Assembly (NCBI RefSeq): GCF_030719215.1
Contig: NZ_CP120983.1
Coordinates: forward strand, 6,324,001-6,388,000
DNA: 64,000 nucleotides
DNA from: Streptomyces sp. Alt3
Lineage (GTDB): Bacteria; Actinomycetota; Actinomycetes; Streptomycetales; Streptomycetaceae
Direction: 5' to 3'
Shown here: in pieces, positions 25,461 to 33,692 of the stretch
Numbering within the stretch: position 1 is the first letter of the stretch
How the letters are laid out: each line of letters starts with the position of its first letter
Made by a program: the position numbers and the translations under genes
Notes under the pieces: model-generated
Database searches by the model: none
Told to the model about the DNA's origin: nothing
What the model saw: only the letters and a program-made list of their open reading frames with translations

Positions 25461-25466
25461 CCCCCG

Positions 25467-26243
25467 ATGACCACCCGCACCCCGCTCATGGCGGGCAACT
25501 GGAAGATGAACCTCAACCACCTCGAGGCCATCGCGCACGTCCAGAAGCTCGCCTTCGCACTGGCCGACAAGGACTACGACGCCGTCGAGGTCGCCGTCCT
25601 GCCGCCCTTCACCGACCTGCGCTCCGTGCAGACGCTGGTCGACGGCGACAAGCTGAAGATCAAGTACGGCGCCCAGGACCTCTCCGCGCAGGACTCCGGC
25701 GCGTACACCGGTGAGATCTCCGGCCCGATGCTCGCCAAGCTGAAGTGCACCTTCGTCGCAGTCGGTCACAGCGAGCGCCGCCAGTACCACGGCGAGAACG
25801 ACGAGATCTGCAACGCCAAGGTGAAGGCCGCCTACAAGCACGGCCTGACCCCGATCCTCTGCGTCGGCGAGGGCCTGGACATCCGCAAGGCCGGCGACCA
25901 GGTGTCCTACACCCTGGCGCAGCTCGACGGCGCGCTGAAGGACATCCCGGCCGAGCAGGCCGAGTCCATCGTGATCGCCTACGAGCCGGTCTGGGCCATC
26001 GGGACCGGCGAGGTCGCCACCCCCGAGGACGCCCAGGAGGTCTGCGGCGCGATCCGCCGCAGGCTCGCCGAGCTGTACTCGCAGGAGCTCGCCGACGCCG
26101 TCCGCATCCAGTACGGCGGCTCGGTGAAGTCGGGCAACGTCGCGGCCATCATGGCGCAGCCCGACGTGGACGGTGCCCTGATCGGCGGCGCCGCGCTGGA
26201 CGCCGACGAGTTCGTCAAGATCGTCCGCTTCCGCGACCAGTAG
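25467..26243 (+). CDS. tpiA: Triosephosphate isomerase
   Basis: The 258-residue TIM-barrel enzyme interconverting dihydroxyacetone phosphate and glyceraldehyde 3-phosphate. The substrate loop GNWKMNLN, the catalytic His in [10 protein letters not shown], the catalytic Glu in [12 protein letters not shown] and the phosphate-binding YGGSVKSGN and GGAALD are visible. It is closely linked to pgk upstream. Its last 25 bases, including the stop, are tandemly duplicated downstream. Confidence 0.97.
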   Translation: MTTRTPLMAGNWKMNLNHLEAIAHVQKLAFALADKDYDAVEVAVLPPFTDLRSVQTLVDGDKLKIKYGAQDLSAQDSGAYTGEISGPMLAKLKCTFVAVGHSERRQYHGENDEICNAKVKAAYKHGLTPILCVGEGLDIRKAGDQVSYTLAQLDGALKDIPAEQAESIVIAYEPVWAIGTGEVATPEDAQEVCGAIRRRLAELYSQELADAVRIQYGGSVKSGNVAAIMAQPDVDGALIGGAALDADEFVKIVRFRDQ

Positions 26244-26268
26244 GATCGTCCGCCTCCGCGACCGGTGA
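26219..26268 (+). repeat. 25-bp tandem duplication of the tpiA 3' end
   Basis: Positions 26219-26243 (the last codons and TAG of tpiA) are followed at once by 26244-26268, identical at 22 of 25 positions. The second copy is non-coding because the unit length is not a multiple of three relative to the stop. Confidence 0.85.
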
Positions 26269-26299
26269 GTATGCGGTGGAGCGGATCCGTCGTACCCTT

Positions 26300-26335
26300 G
26301 CGGGGGCCGAGGGGGGTGTACCCCCGGGCCCCCGC
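26300..26335 (+). terminator. Hairpin between tpiA and secG
   Basis: GCGGGGGCC (26300-26308) pairs with GGCCCCCGC (26327-26335), and an inner GGGGG/CCCCC helix closes the loop. It probably ends or attenuates the glycolytic message before secG. Confidence 0.8.
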
Positions 26336-26381
26336 TGTTCGTACATGCAGTCCTAGGAATTCCGGAAAGTAGGGACCAGCC

Positions 26382-26618
26382 GTGGTTTTGGCGTTCGAGA
26401 TCGCCCTGATCGTCTTCAGCCTGCTGCTGATGCTGCTGGTGCTGATGCACAAGGGAAAGGGCGGCGGCCTCTCCGACATGTTCGGCGGTGGAATGCAGTC
26501 GTCCGTGGGCGGCTCGTCGGTCGCCGAGCGGAACCTCGACCGCATCACCGTCGTGGTCGGTCTGGCCTGGTTCGCATGCATTGTCGTCCTTGCTCTGCTC
26601 ATCAAGCTGGACAGCTGA
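26382..26618 (+). CDS. secG: Preprotein translocase subunit SecG
   Basis: A 78-residue membrane protein with two transmembrane helices (residues about 3-24 and 52-73). They are joined by the Gly-rich cytoplasmic loop GKGGGLSDMFGGGMQSS typical of SecG. It stabilises the SecYE protein-export channel. The GTG at 26382 has AGGGA upstream. The position after tpiA is conserved in actinobacteria. Confidence 0.94.
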   Translation: MVLAFEIALIVFSLLLMLLVLMHKGKGGGLSDMFGGGMQSSVGGSSVAERNLDRITVVVGLAWFACIVVLALLIKLDS

Positions 26619-26660
26619 CCCGTCGTCCGCGATTCCCGGTGAGGGTGTAACTCCTTTCAC

Positions 26661-26688
26661 TGGACGCGCGTTGGGCCTTACGTAGACT
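26661..26688 (+). promoter_or_regulatory. Probable promoter of rbpA
   Basis: TGGACG (26661-26666) and TAGACT (26683-26688) are 16 bases apart and fit vegetative boxes. The start would be near 26695, giving a leader of about 33 bases. A sigma-R type GGAAT-GTT pair, reported for rbpA in S. coelicolor, was looked for and not convincingly found. Confidence 0.4.
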
Positions 26689-26727
26689 GGGGCATCTTCG
26701 AGCACCATCACGCAGGGAGTTACGACC

Positions 26728-27063
26728 GTGGCAAGTGGCAACGCGATCCGGGGAAGCCGGGTCGGAGCGGGGCCGATGGGGGAGGCCGAGCGAGGCGAGT
26801 CCGCGCCGCGCCTCCGCATCTCCTTCTGGTGCTCGAACGGGCACGAGACGCAGCCCAGCTTCGCCCATGACGCGCAGGTACCGGAGACCTGGGACTGCCC
26901 GCGCTGCGGCTTCCCGGCCGGCCAGGACCAGGACAGCCCGCCGGCCCCGCCGCGCACCGAGCCGTACAAGACGCACCTGGCGTACGTACGCGAGCGGCGC
27001 AGCGACGCGGACGGTGAGGCGATCCTCGCCGAAGCCCTGGCGAAACTCCGCGGCGAGATCTAG
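26728..27063 (+). CDS. rbpA: RNA polymerase-binding protein RbpA
   Basis: The 111-residue actinobacterial transcription factor that binds the sigma subunit of group 1/2 holoenzymes and stabilises open complexes. The N-terminal tail (GNAIRGSRVGAGP), the zinc-type core FWCSNGHETQPSFA and WDCPRCGFPAGQD, and the C-terminal sigma-interaction segment (YKTHLAYVRERRSDADGEAIL) are all recognisable. It has its own promoter and terminator. Confidence 0.97.
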   Translation: MASGNAIRGSRVGAGPMGEAERGESAPRLRISFWCSNGHETQPSFAHDAQVPETWDCPRCGFPAGQDQDSPPAPPRTEPYKTHLAYVRERRSDADGEAILAEALAKLRGEI

Positions 27064-27073
27064 AAGTTGTCCA

Positions 27074-27104
27074 CCGGCCGGCCACCCCCTGGGTGACCGG
27101 CCGG
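27074..27104 (+). terminator. Terminator after rbpA
   Basis: CCGGCCGGCCACCC (27074-27087) pairs with GGGTGACCGGCCGG (27091-27104) with one mismatch and a three-base loop. Confidence 0.8.
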
Positions 27105-27218
27105 AATCCGTATGCCCCCTCGTAGCCCGCCGTTGCCCCGCCGTACCCTCCAGATCAATTAGGTTGGAGGGGCAGCGGGGAAGGTTGCAGGTACGAGAAG
27201 AAGTGGGCGATTTCCGGG

Positions 27219-28871
27219 ATGAACGCACAAAGCCGAACCAAGCTGAACCAGACGCCCGAGTGGGCGGCTCTCGGCAAGCACCGTGAGGAGTTCGGCGACA
27301 CGCATCTGCGCCGGCTGTTCGCCGACGCGCCGGACCGCGGGACGGCGTACACCCTCCGGGTCGGCGACCTCCACATCGACTACTCCAAGCACCTGGTCAC
27401 CGACGAGACGCTCCGTCTGCTGCGTGGCCTCGCGGACGCCACCGGAGTGGCCGGACTGCGGGACGCGATGTTCCGCGGCGAGAAGATCAACACCACGGAG
27501 GACCGCGCCGTCCTGCACACCGCGCTGCGCGCCCCGCGCGACGCCGTGATCGAGGTCGACGGCGAGAACGTCGTGCCGGCCGTGCACGCCGTGCTGGACA
27601 AGATGGCGTCCTTCGCAGACCGGGTCAGGGCCGGGGAGTGGACCGGTCACACCGGCAAGCCGGTCAAGAACATCGTGAACATCGGCATCGGTGGTTCCGA
27701 CCTGGGCCCCGCCATGGCCTACGAGGTGCTGCGCTCCTTCACGGACCGCTCGCTCACGGTCCGCTTCGTGTCGAACGTCGACGGCGCCGACCTCCACGAG
27801 GCCGTTCGCGACCTGGACCCGGCCGAGACGCTGTTCGTCGTCGCGTCGAAGACCTTCACCACCATCGAGACCATCACCAACGCCACCTCCGCCCGCGACT
27901 GGCTCCTCACCGAGCTGAAGGTCGGTCAGGAAGCCGTCGCCAAGCACTTCGTGGCGCTCTCGACCAACGCCGAGAAGGTCACGGACTTCGGCATCGACAC
28001 GGCCAACATGTTCGAGTTCTGGGACTGGGTCGGCGGCCGCTACTCCTACGACTCGGCGATCGGCCTCTCGCTGATGATCGCCATCGGTCCGGACCGGTTC
28101 CGCGAGATGCTCGACGGCTTCCACCTCGTCGACGAGCACTTCCGCACCGCGCCCGCCGAGGAGAACGTCCCGCTGCTGCTCGGCCTGCTGGGTGTCTGGT
28201 ACGGCGCGTTCTTCGACGCGCAGTCCCACGCGGTACTGCCGTACAGCCACTACCTGTCCAAGTTCACCGCGTATCTGCAGCAGCTGGACATGGAGTCCAA
28301 CGGCAAGTCCGTGGACAGGGACGGCAACCCGGTCGAGTGGCAGACCGGACCGGTCGTCTGGGGCACCCCCGGCACCAACGGGCAGCACGCCTACTACCAG
28401 CTGATCCACCAGGGCACGAAGGTCATCCCCGCCGACTTCATCGGCTTCGCCGCACCGGTCCACGACCTGCTGCCCGGGCTGATCGCCCAGCACGACCTGC
28501 TGATGGCCAACTTCTTCGCCCAGACGCAGGCGCTGGCCTTCGGCAAGACGCCCGACGAGGTGCGTGCGGAGGGCGTCGCCGAGGAGCTCGTCCCCCACAA
28601 GACGTTCCGCGGCAACCACCCGACGACCACGATCCTCGCCGAGCGGCTCACCCCGTCGGTGCTCGGCCAGCTGATCGCGCTGTACGAGCACAAGGTCTTC
28701 GTCCAGGGTGCCGTCTGGAACATCGACTCCTTCGACCAGTGGGGCGTCGAGCTGGGCAAGGTCCTCGCCAGGAAGATCGAGCCGGTCCTGACCCAGGGCA
28801 CCGGCGGCGAACAGCTGGACAGTTCGACCGCCGCGCTCGTGTCGACCTACCGCTCGCTGCGGGGTCGCTGA
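27219..28871 (+). CDS. pgi: Glucose-6-phosphate isomerase
   Basis: A 550-residue phosphoglucose isomerase linking glycolysis to the oxidative pentose-phosphate genes just downstream. The family signatures [19 protein letters not shown], the glutamate-containing [18 protein letters not shown] and the C-terminal [11 protein letters not shown] are present. The ATG at 27219 begins the conserved [14 protein letters not shown] start. The PH-domain gene begins three bases after the stop. Confidence 0.97.
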   Translation: MNAQSRTKLNQTPEWAALGKHREEFGDTHLRRLFADAPDRGTAYTLRVGDLHIDYSKHLVTDETLRLLRGLADATGVAGLRDAMFRGEKINTTEDRAVLHTALRAPRDAVIEVDGENVVPAVHAVLDKMASFADRVRAGEWTGHTGKPVKNIVNIGIGGSDLGPAMAYEVLRSFTDRSLTVRFVSNVDGADLHEAVRDLDPAETLFVVASKTFTTIETITNATSARDWLLTELKVGQEAVAKHFVALSTNAEKVTDFGIDTANMFEFWDWVGGRYSYDSAIGLSLMIAIGPDRFREMLDGFHLVDEHFRTAPAEENVPLLLGLLGVWYGAFFDAQSHAVLPYSHYLSKFTAYLQQLDMESNGKSVDRDGNPVEWQTGPVVWGTPGTNGQHAYYQLIHQGTKVIPADFIGFAAPVHDLLPGLIAQHDLLMANFFAQTQALAFGKTPDEVRAEGVAEELVPHKTFRGNHPTTTILAERLTPSVLGQLIALYEHKVFVQGAVWNIDSFDQWGVELGKVLARKIEPVLTQGTGGEQLDSSTAALVSTYRSLRGR

Positions 28872-28874
28872 GCC

Positions 28875-29378
28875 GTGTCCACGGGGGAGGGGAAGATACG
28901 TCTCAGGCCGCCGCGCAACACGCCCGCTCCCCGGGCCGTCGGCTGGTGGCGGGCCCGGTGGCTGCTGCTGACCGCGGCCCCGGTGGCGGTCCTGGGCGTC
29001 CTGGGCGCGCTCATCGCACCGGCCAGGTTCTGGCTGCTGGTGCCCGCCGCGGTACTTGCCGCGGCGGGCCTGTCGTGCGCCGTCCTCCTCCCCCTCTGGT
29101 GGTTCCGCACCCACCGCTGGGAGGTCACCGACGAAGCGGTCTACGTGAGCACCGGGGTCTTCCTGCGGGAATGGCGGATCGCGCCGATGTCACGCATCCA
29201 GACCGTGGACACCGTGCGGGGTCCCCTGGAACAGCTCTTCGGGCTGGCCACGGTCACCGTCACCACGGCGTCCGCCAAGGGCGCCGTACGGATCGAGGGG
29301 CTGACCCACGAGGTGGCCGCCGAACTCGCGGAGCGGCTGACCCTCATCACCCGGCACACCCCCGGGGACGCGACGTGA
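28875..29378 (+). CDS. PH-domain membrane protein (YdbS-like)
   Basis: A 167-residue protein with two transmembrane helices (residues about 27-70) followed by a bacterial PH domain (bPH2/DUF304: TDEAVYVSTGVFLREWRIAPMSRIQTVDT). YdbS-type proteins are usually encoded next to a larger YdbT partner, as here; in Bacillus they affect resistance to amylocyclicin. GTG 28875 is three bases after pgi, and the stop overlaps the GTG of the partner. Confidence 0.85.
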   Translation: MSTGEGKIRLRPPRNTPAPRAVGWWRARWLLLTAAPVAVLGVLGALIAPARFWLLVPAAVLAAAGLSCAVLLPLWWFRTHRWEVTDEAVYVSTGVFLREWRIAPMSRIQTVDTVRGPLEQLFGLATVTVTTASAKGAVRIEGLTHEVAAELAERLTLITRHTPGDAT

Positions 29379-30478
29379 GCACGGCGGCCGACAGCGGCCC
29401 CGGCTGGCGGCGCGTCCATCCGCGTACGGTGCTGGTCACCGCGCTGGTCACGACCGGAGTCGCGCTCGGCGCCGCCGTGCCGGTGACCGTCGCCCTGGCC
29501 GGCCGCCTCGGATACGCGAGGGCCGTCGGCTGGGCCGTGGCGGGAGCCGTGCTGCTGATCGGCTGCGCGGCGGCCGGCGACCACGTGCGGTGGCGGCGCA
29601 CCCGCTACCGGGTCGGTACCGAGCGCGTCGATCTCCACACCGGGCTGTTCCTGGTGAAGCGCCGTTCCCTGGCCCGCGAGCGGATCCGCAGCGTCGACCT
29701 CACCGCCCACCCGCTGCTGCGGATCCTGGGGCTGGTCTCGGTCCGCATCGGCACCGGCGAGCACACCGGTGGCGAGTCCACCCTGGAACTCGACCCCGTC
29801 GGCAGGGCCGAGGGTGAGCGGCTGCGCCGCGAACTCCTCGACCGTGTCACCGGCCCGGCCGCCGGCTCGCACCGCGAGGGCGCACTGGCCACCCTCGACA
29901 TCCGCTGGATCCGCTACGCGCCCGTCTCCTTCGTCGCGCCCATGCTGGGCGGAGCCGCGGCCGGCGGCGTGATGCAGATCAGCGAGTGGGCGGGAGTGCA
30001 GGCCGAGGTGATCGACTGGATCGCCGACCGCTTCCGGGACACCCCGCTGGTCCAGGCGATCCTGATCCTGGTCGCCGCGGCCCTGGTCGCCGGTGTCGTA
30101 GGGGCTCTCGGGCTCTGGACCGAGATGTGGTGGAACTACCGCCTGGAGCGTGAACCGGGCGGCACCCTGCGGGTCACTCGCGGACTGCTGACCTCGCGCT
30201 CCCTGTCCGTCGAGGAGCGCCGGCTGCGCGGGGTGGACCTGGTGGAGCCGCTGGGCGTACGGCTGACGGGCGCCGCCCGGCTGGACGCGATCACGACGGG
30301 TCTGGCCAAGGACGAGGAGGCGCACGGCGCCGACCACGACACCCTCCTGCCGGTCGCGCCCCGCCCGCTGGCCGAGGCCATCGCCGCCGAGGTGCTGCGC
30401 GAGCCCGGCTCCCCGACCGGGGCACCCCTGACCGCCCACCCCCGCGCCGCCCGGGCCGGCGGCTGCGCCGCGCCCTGA
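29375..30478 (+). CDS. PH-domain membrane protein (YdbT-like), N-terminal part of a frameshifted gene
   Basis: This frame codes for 367 residues with paired transmembrane helices. Two bPH2 domains follow: YRVGTERVDLHTGLFLVKRRSLARERIRSVDLT, and then RLEREPGGTLRVTRGLLTSRSLSVEERRLRGVDL. After residue about 355 it loses homology (PRAARAGGCAAP) and stops. The next frame continues at once with the missing helices and third PH domain, so one base seems to be missing in the C/G run near 30450-30460. Read together the gene (29375-30897) would give the usual YdbT length of about 507 residues. Sequencing error, pseudogene or a true two-part gene cannot be told apart here. Confidence 0.8.
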   Translation: MSTAADSGPGWRRVHPRTVLVTALVTTGVALGAAVPVTVALAGRLGYARAVGWAVAGAVLLIGCAAAGDHVRWRRTRYRVGTERVDLHTGLFLVKRRSLARERIRSVDLTAHPLLRILGLVSVRIGTGEHTGGESTLELDPVGRAEGERLRRELLDRVTGPAAGSHREGALATLDIRWIRYAPVSFVAPMLGGAAAGGVMQISEWAGVQAEVIDWIADRFRDTPLVQAILILVAAALVAGVVGALGLWTEMWWNYRLEREPGGTLRVTRGLLTSRSLSVEERRLRGVDLVEPLGVRLTGAARLDAITTGLAKDEEAHGADHDTLLPVAPRPLAEAIAAEVLREPGSPTGAPLTAHPRAARAGGCAAP

Positions 30479-30480
30479 CC

Positions 30481-30897
30481 GTGGTGCTGGTGCCCGTCCT
30501 GGTGCAGGTGCTCCTGGGTGCCCTGCTGACGCCCGTGCTGCTGTGGACCGCGCTCGGCTGCGCTGCCGTCGGTGTGCCGCTCGCCGTGGCCCTGGCCCTC
30601 GACGCGTACCGGTCACTGGGGCACACACTCAGCGGCCACTACCTGGTGACCCGCTCCGGCACCGTCCGGCGTTCCACCGCGGCGCTGCAGCGGACCGGTG
30701 TCATCGGCTGGACGGTGAGGCAGTCGCTCTTCCAGCGGCGGGCCGGGCTGCTGAGCATCACCGCCACGACGGCCGCCGGAGGCGGTGCCTACACGGCGCA
30801 CGACACCGATGCCTCCGAGGGCCTCGCCTTCGCCTCCGAGGCCGTCCCGGGGCTGCTGGAGCCCTTCCTGGAGCGCACAGGAGACCCCGGCCGGTGA
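30481..30897 (+). CDS. PH-domain membrane protein (YdbT-like), C-terminal part of a frameshifted gene
   Basis: This 138-residue frame starts with GTG two bases after the TGA of the upstream part, so it could be translated by coupling. It holds a strong transmembrane pair (VVLVPVLVQVLLGALLTPVL region and the following helix) and the third bPH2 domain (GHYLVTRSGTVRRSTAALQRTGVIGWTVRQS). Its in-frame upstream sequence RRLRRALTVV matches how YdbT proteins continue, which is why a single ancestral gene is inferred. Confidence 0.75.
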   Translation: MVLVPVLVQVLLGALLTPVLLWTALGCAAVGVPLAVALALDAYRSLGHTLSGHYLVTRSGTVRRSTAALQRTGVIGWTVRQSLFQRRAGLLSITATTAAGGGAYTAHDTDASEGLAFASEAVPGLLEPFLERTGDPGR

Positions 30898-30945
30898 CGC
30901 ACGGCACAGGAGGCCTTCTTCTCAGCGGGGCCGGGGTCGGCAACG

Positions 30946-31794
30946 ATGCTGATCATGAATCCCGCCAGCCGTCGTACGGTCCTCACCGCCCTCGCCACCG
31001 CCGCCGTCAGCGGCCCGCTGCTCGGCACGCTCACCGCGAGCCCCGCCCACGCCACCGGTGATCTGGACATCTACACCTCCAACACGGACCTCTACACGAA
31101 GCTCGCCGGTCAGGAGGGCGTCGAGTTCTCCCGCCGCTACCGCAGACACGAGTACGCCGACCACTCGCTCCCTCAGAGATACCCGTACAACCGGACCACC
31201 GTCATGGCCATGCACGGCGGCGGCATCGAGACCGGCACCTCCGAACTCTGCCTCGCCATAGCCGGCTACCACCCGGCCACGCTCGACCCCCTCGCGGACG
31301 GCCACGGGGTGTTCGACTACTGGATGTTCGAGGGACTGCGCTCCTCGGGCAACCGCGACCTGCACGTCACCGCCAAGAACTGCGACGACCACGTCGCCCT
31401 CTCCATGTCGGCGAGCAGCCTCAACGTCCTCAGCCTGCACGGCTGTACGGCGGCGCAGGCGGGCACCGTCCCGCAGGCCGTGGTCGTCGGGGGACTGAAC
31501 ACCCGCTTCAAGACCCTGCTCAAGGCCGAGTTCGACGCCGCCGGCATCGCCTGGCGGGACGGCAACGAGGTGCCCGACCTGGCAGGGGTCAACACCGACA
31601 ACCCGTGCAACCGCACCATGCTCGCCAAGGGCGGTCAGCTGGAGCTCACCACGGAGCTGCGCGCCGCCATGTTCACGGTCAACACCCGTGCGGGCCGGGC
31701 CGGCAGCACGACCGAGGTATTCGACCGTTTCACCGGCGCCTGCCGGGCCGCCGTCACGAAGCTGGAGCAGGGAACGGACCAGATCGTGCTCTGA
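30946..31794 (+). CDS. Secreted poly-gamma-glutamate hydrolase family protein
   Basis: A 282-residue exported protein. The start SRRTVLTALATAAVSGPLLG with an AHA cleavage site is Tat-like. The mature part matches the phage-type poly-gamma-glutamate hydrolase (PghP/DUF867) family: AMHGGGIETGTSELCLAIAG with the zinc-ligand His and Glu, then LSLHGC and later NPCNRT. The family is a zinc carboxypeptidase-like fold cutting gamma-glutamyl bonds; the natural substrate here is unknown. Two ATG codons (30946 and 30955) are possible starts; the first is used. Confidence 0.8.
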   Translation: MLIMNPASRRTVLTALATAAVSGPLLGTLTASPAHATGDLDIYTSNTDLYTKLAGQEGVEFSRRYRRHEYADHSLPQRYPYNRTTVMAMHGGGIETGTSELCLAIAGYHPATLDPLADGHGVFDYWMFEGLRSSGNRDLHVTAKNCDDHVALSMSASSLNVLSLHGCTAAQAGTVPQAVVVGGLNTRFKTLLKAEFDAAGIAWRDGNEVPDLAGVNTDNPCNRTMLAKGGQLELTTELRAAMFTVNTRAGRAGSTTEVFDRFTGACRAAVTKLEQGTDQIVL

Positions 31795-31833
31795 CCCCGG
31801 GCGGAGTGCTCCCGCACGGGGGCGCTCAGGGAA

Positions 31834-31871
31834 AAGGTCCGGCCCCGCTCGATCGAGCGGGGCCGGACCTT
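31834..31871. terminator. Bidirectional terminator before pgl
   Basis: A perfect 17-bp stem, 31834-31850 with 31855-31871, closes on GATC between two convergent genes, each stop lying close to one side. Confidence 0.92.
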
Positions 31872-31881
31872 CCACGACGTA

Positions 31882-32664
31882 CTACGCCGACGCGGGCGGA
31901 TACAGCGCGCGCGGCAGCTTCGAGGCCGCCGCGGCGTCCAGCAGCCACAGCGTGCGGCTGCGGCCGTAGGCCCCGGCCGCCGGGGCCTGGATCTCCCCGG
32001 CCCCGGACAGCGCGATCTCCGCCGCCTCGGCCTTGTCCTCACCCGCGGCCAGCAGCCACACCTCACGCGCCGCCCGGATGGCGGGCAGGGTGAGCGAGAC
32101 ACGGGTGGGCGGCGGCTTGGGAGCGCCGTGCACACCGACCACGGTGCGCTCGGTCTCCCGCACCGCGGGCAGCTCCGGGAAGAGCGACGCGACATGGGTG
32201 TCCGGGCCGACGCCCAGCATCAGCACGTCGAACGTCGGGACGGGCCCGTGGTCCTCCGGACCCGCCGCGGCGGCGAGTTCCGCCGCGTAACCCGCGGCGG
32301 CGGAGTCGGCGTCCCCGCCGTACGGTCCGTCGGACGCGGGCATCGCGTGGATCCGGGAGGGGTCCAGATCCACCTTGTCCAGCAGGGCCTCACGGGCCTG
32401 CGTGACATTGCGTTCCGGATCCCCCTCGGGCAGGAACCGCTCGTCGCCCCACCACAGGTCGAGCCGCGACCAGTCGATCGCGTCCCGGGCCGGTGAGTCG
32501 GCCAGCGCGGCCAGCAGACCGTTGCCGTTGCGCCCCCCGGTGAGGACCACCGAGGCGGAACCGCGGGCGGTCTGGGCGTCCACGATCTTCGTGATCAGCC
32601 TGGCCGCCGCGGCCTGGGCCATCAGCTCCTTGTCGCGGTGCACGACGAGCTGCGGAGCACTCAC
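31882..32664 (-). CDS. pgl: 6-phosphogluconolactonase
   Basis: A 260-residue enzyme hydrolysing 6-phosphoglucono-delta-lactone, the step after glucose-6-phosphate dehydrogenase. LTGGRNGNGLLAAL, WWGDERFLPEGDPERN and LMLGVGPDTHVASLFPE mark the DevB/SOL family; the last motif has Thr in place of the usual Gly before His. The GTG at 32664 overlaps the opcA stop (GTGA). It is the last gene of the tkt-tal-zwf-opcA-pgl operon and ends at the bidirectional terminator. Confidence 0.95.
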   Translation of the reverse strand: MSAPQLVVHRDKELMAQAAAARLITKIVDAQTARGSASVVLTGGRNGNGLLAALADSPARDAIDWSRLDLWWGDERFLPEGDPERNVTQAREALLDKVDLDPSRIHAMPASDGPYGGDADSAAAGYAAELAAAAGPEDHGPVPTFDVLMLGVGPDTHVASLFPELPAVRETERTVVGVHGAPKPPPTRVSLTLPAIRAAREVWLLAAGEDKAEAAEIALSGAGEIQAPAAGAYGRSRTLWLLDAAAASKLPRALYPPASA

Positions 32665-33692
32665 TTCGACGCCGCCTTCTTGGCCGCCGCCTTCTTCGCG
32701 GCCGGGGCGGCGGCGCCTGTGGGCTCCTGCCGCTTCTGCCCCGAACCGACGGACGAGGCCTCCGTGGGACCGCCGAGACGCTCCACACCGAACTTCACCG
32801 TGGACTCGTAGATGTTGTCCGGGTCCAGCCGGCGCAGCTCCTCCGCGAGGAGCTCGGCGGTCTCCCGCCGCTTCAGCGCGACCGCACGGTCCGGCTGGCC
32901 GGCCATGCAGAGCGTCGCCAGGGAACCGTCGGGACGGTCCAGGACGATCACGCCGTTCTTGGTCTCCAGCCGCACCGCCGTCAGACCCGGACCCCCTGAG
33001 AGGGTCCGCTCGACCGGGACGCCGAGCCGGTCCGCGAGCCACATCGCGAGCAGTTCGCAGCTCGGGTTGTCGGACTCGCCCTCGACCGTCGCCGAGATGA
33101 CCTGGGCGGGCTGCTGGTCGAGCGCCGCCGCCAGCATGGAGCGCCACGGTGTGATGCGCGTCCAGGCCAGGTCGGTGTCCCCGGGCCGGTACGTCGCCGC
33201 ACGCACCGACAGCTCGTCGAGCGGGTGCTCGGCGGAGTAGGTGTCGGTGATGCGGCGCTGGGCGAGTGCTCCCAGCGGGTCCTTGGCCGGATCCGCAGGG
33301 GCGTCCTCGGGCCACCACGCCACCACCGGGGCGTCCGGCAGCAGCAGCGGCAGGACGACGGACTGGGCGTGGTTGGCCAGCTCGCCGTGCAGACGCAGGA
33401 CGACGGTCTCGCCCGAGCCGGCGTCGGAGCCGACCCGGATCTCGGCGTCGAGCCGGGCGTCGCGGCGCGCACGCGGCGAACGGCTGACCCTCTTGATCAC
33501 CACGATGATCCGCGAGGGGTGCTCGCGCGAGGAGTCGTTCGCCGCCTTGAGGGCGTCGTACGCGTTCTCCTCGTCCGTGACGATGACGAGGGTGAGCACC
33601 ATGCCGACGGCGGGGGAGCCGATGTCACGGCGGGCCGAGATGAGGGCCTGGTTGATCTTGCTGGACGTGGTTTCCGTGAGATCGATCTTCAT
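32661..33692 (-). CDS. opcA: Glucose-6-phosphate dehydrogenase assembly protein OpcA
   Basis: A 343-residue actinobacterial/cyanobacterial partner needed for assembly and redox activation of glucose-6-phosphate dehydrogenase. MKIDLTETTSSKINQALI starts the family; VVLPLLLPDAPVVAWWPEDAP and DLAWTRITPWRSMLAAALD are conserved blocks. The last 20 residues are an Ala/Lys tail. The ATG at 33692 overlaps the zwf stop (ATGA) and the stop overlaps the pgl start. Confidence 0.95.
   Translation of the reverse strand: MKIDLTETTSSKINQALISARRDIGSPAVGMVLTLVIVTDEENAYDALKAANDSSREHPSRIIVVIKRVSRSPRARRDARLDAEIRVGSDAGSGETVVLRLHGELANHAQSVVLPLLLPDAPVVAWWPEDAPADPAKDPLGALAQRRITDTYSAEHPLDELSVRAATYRPGDTDLAWTRITPWRSMLAAALDQQPAQVISATVEGESDNPSCELLAMWLADRLGVPVERTLSGGPGLTAVRLETKNGVIVLDRPDGSLATLCMAGQPDRAVALKRRETAELLAEELRRLDPDNIYESTVKFGVERLGGPTEASSVGSGQKRQEPTGAAAPAAKKAAAKKAASK

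Noticed and set aside
26643-26673. Sigma-R promoter for rbpA
   Set aside because: A GTT is present, but no GGAAT-like -35 at the right distance; a vegetative-type promoter fits better.
24138-26969. A 943-codon antisense frame across pgk, tpiA, secG and rbpA
   Set aside because: Typical GC-rich antisense shadow; the opposite strand encodes four well-conserved proteins.
27638-30478. A 946-codon frame through pgi and the PH-domain genes
   Set aside because: Its first two thirds are the out-of-frame shadow of pgi, which has full homology in its own frame; only the end is the YdbT-like gene.
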